NCBI RefSeq assembly: GCF_002091755.1
Contig: NZ_BDAI01000001.1
Span: forward strand, 496,001 to 560,000
Reading direction: 5' to 3'
Origin: Pseudomonas nitroreducens NBRC 12694
GTDB lineage: Bacteria > Pseudomonadota > Gammaproteobacteria > Pseudomonadales > Pseudomonadaceae
Length of the DNA stretch: 64,000 bases
Shown here piece after piece: positions 59,913 to 64,000 of the stretch (positions are counted from its first letter, which is position 1; every line of letters begins with the position of its first letter). Under the pieces are notes generated by a model that did no database searches, was not told the origin of the DNA, and was given only the letters and a program-made list of their open reading frames with translations. Position numbers and translations under genes: made by a program.

Positions 59913-62900
59913 ATGAAAAGAATGCTGATCAACGCGACTCAACCCGAAGAGTTGCGTGTAGCGCTGGTAGACGGCCAACGCCTGTTCGACCTGGACATCG
60001 AGTCCGGCGCGCGCGAACAGAAGAAGGCCAACATCTACAAAGGCCGCATTACCCGCATCGAGCCGAGCCTCGAGGCCGCATTCGTCGACTTCGGCGCCGA
60101 ACGCCACGGCTTCCTCCCCCTCAAAGAAATCTCCCGCGAATACTTCAAGAAGAACCCCGAAGGCCGCATCAACATCAAGGACGTCCTGAGCGAAGGCCAG
60201 GAAGTCATCGTCCAGGTCGAGAAAGAAGAGCGTGGCAACAAGGGCGCCGCCCTGACCACCTTCATCAGCCTCGCCGGCCGCTACCTGGTGCTCATGCCCA
60301 ACAACCCGCGCGCTGGCGGCATCTCCCGCCGCATCGAGGGTGAAGAGCGCAACGAACTGCGCGAAGCCCTGAACGGCCTGACCGTTCCCGGTGACATGGG
60401 TCTGATCGTCCGCACCGCGGGCCTGGGCCGCAGCTCCGAAGAGCTGCAATGGGACCTGGACTACCTGCTGCAACTGTGGGGCGCCATCAAGGAAGCCTCC
60501 GGCGAGCGCAGCGGCCCGTTCCTGATCTATCAGGAAAGCAACGTCATCATCCGCGCCATCCGCGACTACCTGCGCCAGGACATCGGCGAAGTGCTGATCG
60601 ACAGCCTCGACGCCCAGGAAGAGGCCCTGAACTTCATCCAGCAGGTCATGCCGCAGTACGCGAGCAAGGTGAAGCTGTACCAGGACAGCGTTCCGCTGTT
60701 CAACCGCTTCCAGATCGAGAGCCAGATCGAAACCGCCTTCCAGCGCGAAGTGAAGCTGCCCTCGGGTGGCTCCATCGTCATCGATCCGACCGAAGCCCTG
60801 GTGTCCATCGACATCAACTCGGCGCGCGCCACCAAGGGCGGCGACATCGAGGAAACCGCCCTGCAGACCAACCTGGAAGCGGCCGAGGAAATCGCCCGCC
60901 AACTGCGTCTGCGTGACATCGGCGGCCTGATCGTCATCGACTTCATCGACATGACCCCGGCGAAGAACCAGCGCGCCGTGGAAGAACGCGTCCGCGAAGC
61001 CCTGGAAGCCGACCGTGCCCGCGTCCAGGTCGGCCGCATCTCGCGCTTCGGCCTGCTGGAAATGTCCCGTCAGCGCCTGCGTCCGTCCCTGGGCGAGACC
61101 AGCGGCATCGTCTGCCCGCGTTGCAACGGCCAGGGCATCATCCGCGACGTCGAGTCCCTGTCGCTGGCCATCCTGCGCCTGATCGAGGAAGAAGCCCTGA
61201 AGGACCGCACCGCCGAAGTTCGTGCGCGCGTGCCGTTCCAGGTTGCCGCCTTCCTGCTCAACGAGAAGCGCAACGCCATCACCAAGATCGAGCTGCGTAC
61301 CCGTGCACGCATCTTCATCCTGCCGGACGACCACCTGGAAACGCCGCACTTCGAAGTCCAGCGCCTGCGCGACGACAACCCCGAACTGCTGTCCGGCCAC
61401 GCCAGCTACGAGATGGCCCCGGAAGAGCACGAGGAAGTCCAGCCGGTCAGCGCCACCCGCACCCTGGTTCGCCAGGAAGCCGCGGTGAAGACCGTTTCCC
61501 CGCAGACCCCTGCCCCGCAGCAGACCGCTGCCGCAGCGCCGGTTGTCGAAGCCACCAAACCCATGCCTGAGCCGAGCCTGTTCCAGGGCCTGGTGAAGTC
61601 GCTGGTAGGCCTGTTCGCCGGCAGCAAGCCGGAGCCGACCCCGGTGGCCGCCGAGAAACCGGCCACCGAGCGCAGCGAAGGCCAGGGCGAACGTCGCAAC
61701 GGTCGCCAGCAGAACCGTCGCCGCGACGGTCGTGACGGCGGTCGCCGTGACGACGAGCGCAAAGAACGCGGTCGTCGCGAAGAGCGCGGCGAGCGCGCCG
61801 AACGCCCGGCCCGCGAAGAGCGCCAGCCGCGCGAAGAGCGTGCAGAACGTCAGCCCCGCGAAGAGCGTCAACCGCGCGAAGAGCGTGCCGAGCGCCAGCC
61901 GCGCGAGGAGCGCCAGCCGCGTGAAGAGCGCGCCGAACGTCAGCCGCGCGAAGAACGCACCGAGCGTCAGCCCCGCGAAGAACGCCAGCCGCGTGAAGAA
62001 CGCGCCGAGCGTCAACCGCGTGAGGAACGCCAGCCGCGCGAAGAGCGCCAGCCTCGTGGCGAGCGCGCCGAGCGTCAGCCCCGTGAAGAGCGTCAACCGC
62101 GTGAAGACCGTCAGGCTCGCGATGCTGCCGCCCTTGAGGCCGAAGAGCTGCCGAACGAGGAGCTGCTGGAGCAACAGGACGACGAAGGTTCGGATGACGA
62201 GCGTCCGCGTCGCCGCTCCCGCGGCCAGCGCCGCCGCAGCAACCGCCGCGAGCGCCAGCGTGAAGCCGGCGTGGATGGTGTTGAAGGTGAAGCGACTGGC
62301 GCCGAAGGCACCGCCGAGCAGGCTGCTACCGACACTCCGTCGCCCGCTGCCATGGTCGCTGCCGCTGCTACCGCCGTTGCCGTAGCCGAAGCTGCTGGCG
62401 AGCAGGAGCAACCGGCTGTCGAAGCCCAGGTCGAGACCGTTGCGGTCGAGTCCGGCGTCGTCGAGGCCGTTCGCACCGAGAGCGCCCTGGAGCAGACCAT
62501 CGAGTTCCTGGCCAAGCCCGCCGAACAGGCTGCCGAGCCGGTCGAAGCCGCCCACGAAACCGTTGAAGTGGTGGCTACCGAGCCTACCATTGCGGAAGAA
62601 GCGCCGACCCCGGCTGCTGAAGCCGTGATCGAAGCCGTCGCCCAACTGGTCGAAGAGCCCAAGGCAGAAGCGCCGGCCGCTGCCGAAGAAGCCCCAACAG
62701 CTGCTCCGGCGCCCGCCGAAGAAGCCGCCTCGGCCGTTCCGGCCAACGCTACCGGCCGTGCCTCCAATGACCCGCGCGAGCGCCGTCGTCAGGAGCGCCT
62801 GGCCCGCGAAGCCGCCGCTGCTGCAGCTGCTGCCCCGCAGGTCGAGCAGGCTCCGGTTGTCGAAGCGGTGATCGAGGAAGCTGCCGTCGTCGAAGCTGAA

Positions 62901-63074
62901 GTCGCGGCCGAACCGGCTGCCGACATCACAGCAGAGACTGTTGTGGCCGAAGCGGTGAGCGAAGCCGAAGCCCAATCCGTGGAGCAGGCCGAACCGGCTG
63001 CCGAACAGGTTGAAGGCGACAAAGCCGAGAAGACCGAGGAAGAAGGCACCGTGGTTGAGAAACACCACAGCTGA
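59913..63074 (+). CDS. rne: Ribonuclease E
   Basis: 1053 residues. N-terminal catalytic half: S1 domain (about 35-120), 5'-sensor/RNase H-like parts, catalytic Asp300 (VSIDINSA) and Asp343 (VIDFIDM), zinc-link Cys401/Cys404 (CPRCNGQG). C-terminal scaffold half (from about 530): Pro/Ala/Glu-rich, with a membrane-anchor-like amphipathic segment (FQGLVKSLVGLFAG), a 13-copy REER tract (residues 622-733) and an NDPR motif (952-955). Start MKRMLINATQ at 59913 is the conserved one. A long antisense open frame is a composition artefact. Confidence 0.97.
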   Translation: MKRMLINATQPEELRVALVDGQRLFDLDIESGAREQKKANIYKGRITRIEPSLEAAFVDFGAERHGFLPLKEISREYFKKNPEGRINIKDVLSEGQEVIVQVEKEERGNKGAALTTFISLAGRYLVLMPNNPRAGGISRRIEGEERNELREALNGLTVPGDMGLIVRTAGLGRSSEELQWDLDYLLQLWGAIKEASGERSGPFLIYQESNVIIRAIRDYLRQDIGEVLIDSLDAQEEALNFIQQVMPQYASKVKLYQDSVPLFNRFQIESQIETAFQREVKLPSGGSIVIDPTEALVSIDINSARATKGGDIEETALQTNLEAAEEIARQLRLRDIGGLIVIDFIDMTPAKNQRAVEERVREALEADRARVQVGRISRFGLLEMSRQRLRPSLGETSGIVCPRCNGQGIIRDVESLSLAILRLIEEEALKDRTAEVRARVPFQVAAFLLNEKRNAITKIELRTRARIFILPDDHLETPHFEVQRLRDDNPELLSGHASYEMAPEEHEEVQPVSATRTLVRQEAAVKTVSPQTPAPQQTAAAAPVVEATKPMPEPSLFQGLVKSLVGLFAGSKPEPTPVAAEKPATERSEGQGERRNGRQQNRRRDGRDGGRRDDERKERGRREERGERAERPAREERQPREERAERQPREERQPREERAERQPREERQPREERAERQPREERTERQPREERQPREERAERQPREERQPREERQPRGERAERQPREERQPREDRQARDAAALEAEELPNEELLEQQDDEGSDDERPRRRSRGQRRRSNRRERQREAGVDGVEGEATGAEGTAEQAATDTPSPAAMVAAAATAVAVAEAAGEQEQPAVEAQVETVAVESGVVEAVRTESALEQTIEFLAKPAEQAAEPVEAAHETVEVVATEPTIAEEAPTPAAEAVIEAVAQLVEEPKAEAPAAAEEAPTAAPAPAEEAASAVPANATGRASNDPRERRRQERLAREAAAAAAAAPQVEQAPVVEAVIEEAAVVEAEVAAEPAADITAETVVAEAVSEAEAQSVEQAEPAAEQVEGDKAEKTEEEGTVVEKHHS
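61776..62111 (+). repeat. REER tandem repeat tract in RNase E
   Basis: 112 codons with 13 copies of Arg-Glu-Glu-Arg, mostly in a 15-residue unit of the type REERQPREERAERQP (45 bp). Copies differ at synonymous positions, so this is an old, selected protein repeat rather than a recent expansion. Confidence 0.9.
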
Positions 63075-63089
63075 TAGCTTCCGAGCATG

Positions 63090-63120
63090 AAAAAGGGGAT
63101 GCCTAGGCATCCCCTTTTTT
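63090..63120 (+). terminator. Strong terminator of rne
   Basis: 30-bp perfect palindrome around AAGGGGATGCC-TA-GGCATCCCC with an A run before and six T after, 16 bp past the stop. Confidence 0.92.
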
Positions 63121-63153
63121 ATTGCCCTCAATGCGATAACCTCCCCTTTTCGC

Positions 63154-63270
63154 CGTAGCAGACTCCGTCCGCGATTGGCTCGCCATCGCGCCGATATCGC
63201 GGACAAACCTGCTCCTACGTTCAGCCTGACTCAGCAGCTAGGGACCGTCCGCGAGCAAGCTCGCTCCTAC
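63154..63270. repeat. REP doublet plus single REP between rne and murB
   Basis: Arms at 63154-63175 (CGTAGCAGACTCCGTCCGCG...) and 63196-63219 (...GCGGACAAACCTGCTCCTACG), then a single arm CGCGAGCAAGCTCGCTCCTA at 63250. Same family as 29712 and 21215. Confidence 0.8.
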
Positions 63271-63306
63271 AAAGCCCCGCCCTGATTTGCGCTGGTGAGC
63301 AGGCAC

Positions 63307-63335
63307 AAAAAAGGGATGCCGAAGCATCCCTTTTT
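63307..63335 (-). terminator. Rho-independent terminator of murB
   Basis: Stem AAAAGGGATGC / GCATCCCTTTT with a four-base loop (CGAA) and flanking A and T runs; 16 bp after the murB stop. Confidence 0.9.
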
Positions 63336-63350
63336 CCATCTGAAGCAACC

Positions 63351-64000
63351 TCAGTAGAGATTCGGCTCCATCTCCAGCTCCACGCCAAAGCGCTGCTGGA
63401 TGTCATCCCGGATACGCAGCGCCAGATCATGCAACTGCGACCCGGTAGCGCCACCGTAGTTGACCAGGACCAGCGCCTGCTGCGCGTGGACGCCAGCAGC
63501 ACCCTCGCGGAAGCCCTTCCAGCCAGCCTTGTCGATCAGCCAGCCAGCAGCCAGCTTGCTCTGTCCGTCACCCTGCGGGTAGGCCACAAGGTCGCTGTAG
63601 CGCTGACGCAGCGCCACTGCCTGATCCGCGGACACTACCGGGTTCTTGAAGAAGCTGCCGGCATTGCCCAGCACAGCAGGGTCCGGGAGCTTTTCGCGAC
63701 GAATCGCGCAGATCACCCGCGAGACGTCGGCCGCCGTCGGTTCGGTCACGCCCTCCTCCGCCAGGCGCTGGCGCACAGGACCGTAGTCCAGGTGCAGTTT
63801 TGCCACACGGCTCAAGGCGAAGCGCACACGCAAGATCAGCCAGCGACCGGGCTCGCGCTTGAAGCGACTTTCGCGGTAGGCGAAGGCGCAGTCCTCCAGG
63901 TCGAACTCGCGCAGCTCGCCCGTCTGGCGGTCCAGCGCGGTCAGGCCGGCGAACACATCCTTGAGCTCCACGCCATAGGCACCGATGTTCTGCATGGGCG
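63351..64000 (-). CDS. murB: UDP-N-acetylenolpyruvoylglucosamine reductase (start truncated by window)
   Basis: 216 C-terminal residues are visible; the start lies beyond the right edge (frame open across it, ...PMQNIGAYGVEL). Active-site Ser in GNAGSFFKNP and the C-terminal Glu in VELEMEPNLY are present, and AYRESRFKREPGRW is typical of the short, type I enzyme. It reduces the enolpyruvyl group with NADPH to make UDP-MurNAc. Confidence 0.95.
   Translation of the reverse strand, partial: PMQNIGAYGVELKDVFAGLTALDRQTGELREFDLEDCAFAYRESRFKREPGRWLILRVRFALSRVAKLHLDYGPVRQRLAEEGVTEPTAADVSRVICAIRREKLPDPAVLGNAGSFFKNPVVSADQAVALRQRYSDLVAYPQGDGQSKLAAGWLIDKAGWKGFREGAAGVHAQQALVLVNYGGATGSQLHDLALRIRDDIQQRFGVELEMEPNLY

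Noticed and set aside
61776..62111. CRISPR-like or minisatellite array
   Set aside because: The 45-bp periodicity is in frame inside rne, with synonymous variation between units and no spacers; it is a protein repeat.
59790..63206. Antisense open frame of 1138 codons over rne
   Set aside because: It mirrors the repetitive, GC-rich RNase E tail; the predicted product is a run of Leu/Gly/Phe repeats with no domain, while the sense strand encodes a complete RNase E.

Overview
The window is a chromosomal segment of a high-GC Pseudomonas of the P. aeruginosa lineage. The closest relatives are probably terpene-degrading species of the P. citronellolis / P. nitroreducens type, but the species is inferred, not proven. 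The basis is gene order: the segment runs largely parallel to what I recall of P. aeruginosa PAO1 from about PA2870 to PA2977. It carries a full acyclic-terpene (atu) cluster, the sbrI/sbrR sigma/anti-sigma pair, the small RNA rgsA and the yceD-rpmF-plsX-fab and rne blocks. I see no prophage, transposase, CRISPR array, rRNA or tRNA.

Region by region. (1) 1-6.8 kb: 3' part of a membrane diguanylate cyclase, an acyl-CoA thioesterase-like protein, a CHAD protein and a moxR-DUF58-tgpA operon. (2) 6.9-14.6 kb: a LysR regulator divergent from a PACE efflux pump with a clear LysR-type operator between them; pyrF; a response regulator with two receiver domains and no output domain, paired with a CBS-domain histidine kinase; an ethanolamine-type permease behind a sigma-54-like promoter; a 56-residue DUF2897 protein; and a CPBP membrane protease. 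(3) 14.6-27.4 kb: atuR and atuABCDEFGH for citronellol/geraniol breakdown through geranyl-CoA carboxylase (AtuC/AtuF). Two 16-bp operator-like sites lie between atuR and atuA. REP-like or hairpin elements fill every gap in the operon except atuB-atuC. (4) 27.5-35.2 kb: an Ala/Pro-rich lipoprotein, sbrR-sbrI, a MocR-type regulator, a response regulator with Glu in place of the phospho-acceptor Asp, a three-gene envelope operon (solute-binding protein, DUF4398 lipoprotein, OmpA lipoprotein) and an alpha/beta hydrolase.

(5) 35.2-40.4 kb: fabV, etfAB and the divergent ETF-ubiquinone oxidoreductase, with a perfect PsrA-type box in the etf intergenic region. This links lipid synthesis and beta-oxidation electron transfer. 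(6) 40.4-46.6 kb: DUF1285 and DUF4823 proteins, two radical SAM enzymes (one MoaA), a TetR regulator, a class V aminotransferase, the small RNA rgsA and a TatD hydrolase. (7) 46.6-59.3 kb: pilZ-holB-tmk-mltG-pabC-fabF, acpP, fabG-fabD-plsX-rpmF-yceD, then maf on the other strand, then sppA-HAD-rluC. A consensus promoter lies directly upstream of the yceD start codon. (8) 59.3-64 kb: a long rne leader, rne with a 13-copy REER repeat, and the start-truncated murB.

Most genes are ordinary core genes. The parts that reward a second look are the atu operators and their repeat load, the phosphorylation-site-altered response regulator beside the envelope operon, the dual-receiver/CBS two-component pair, the near-leaderless yceD promoter and the RNase E repeat.
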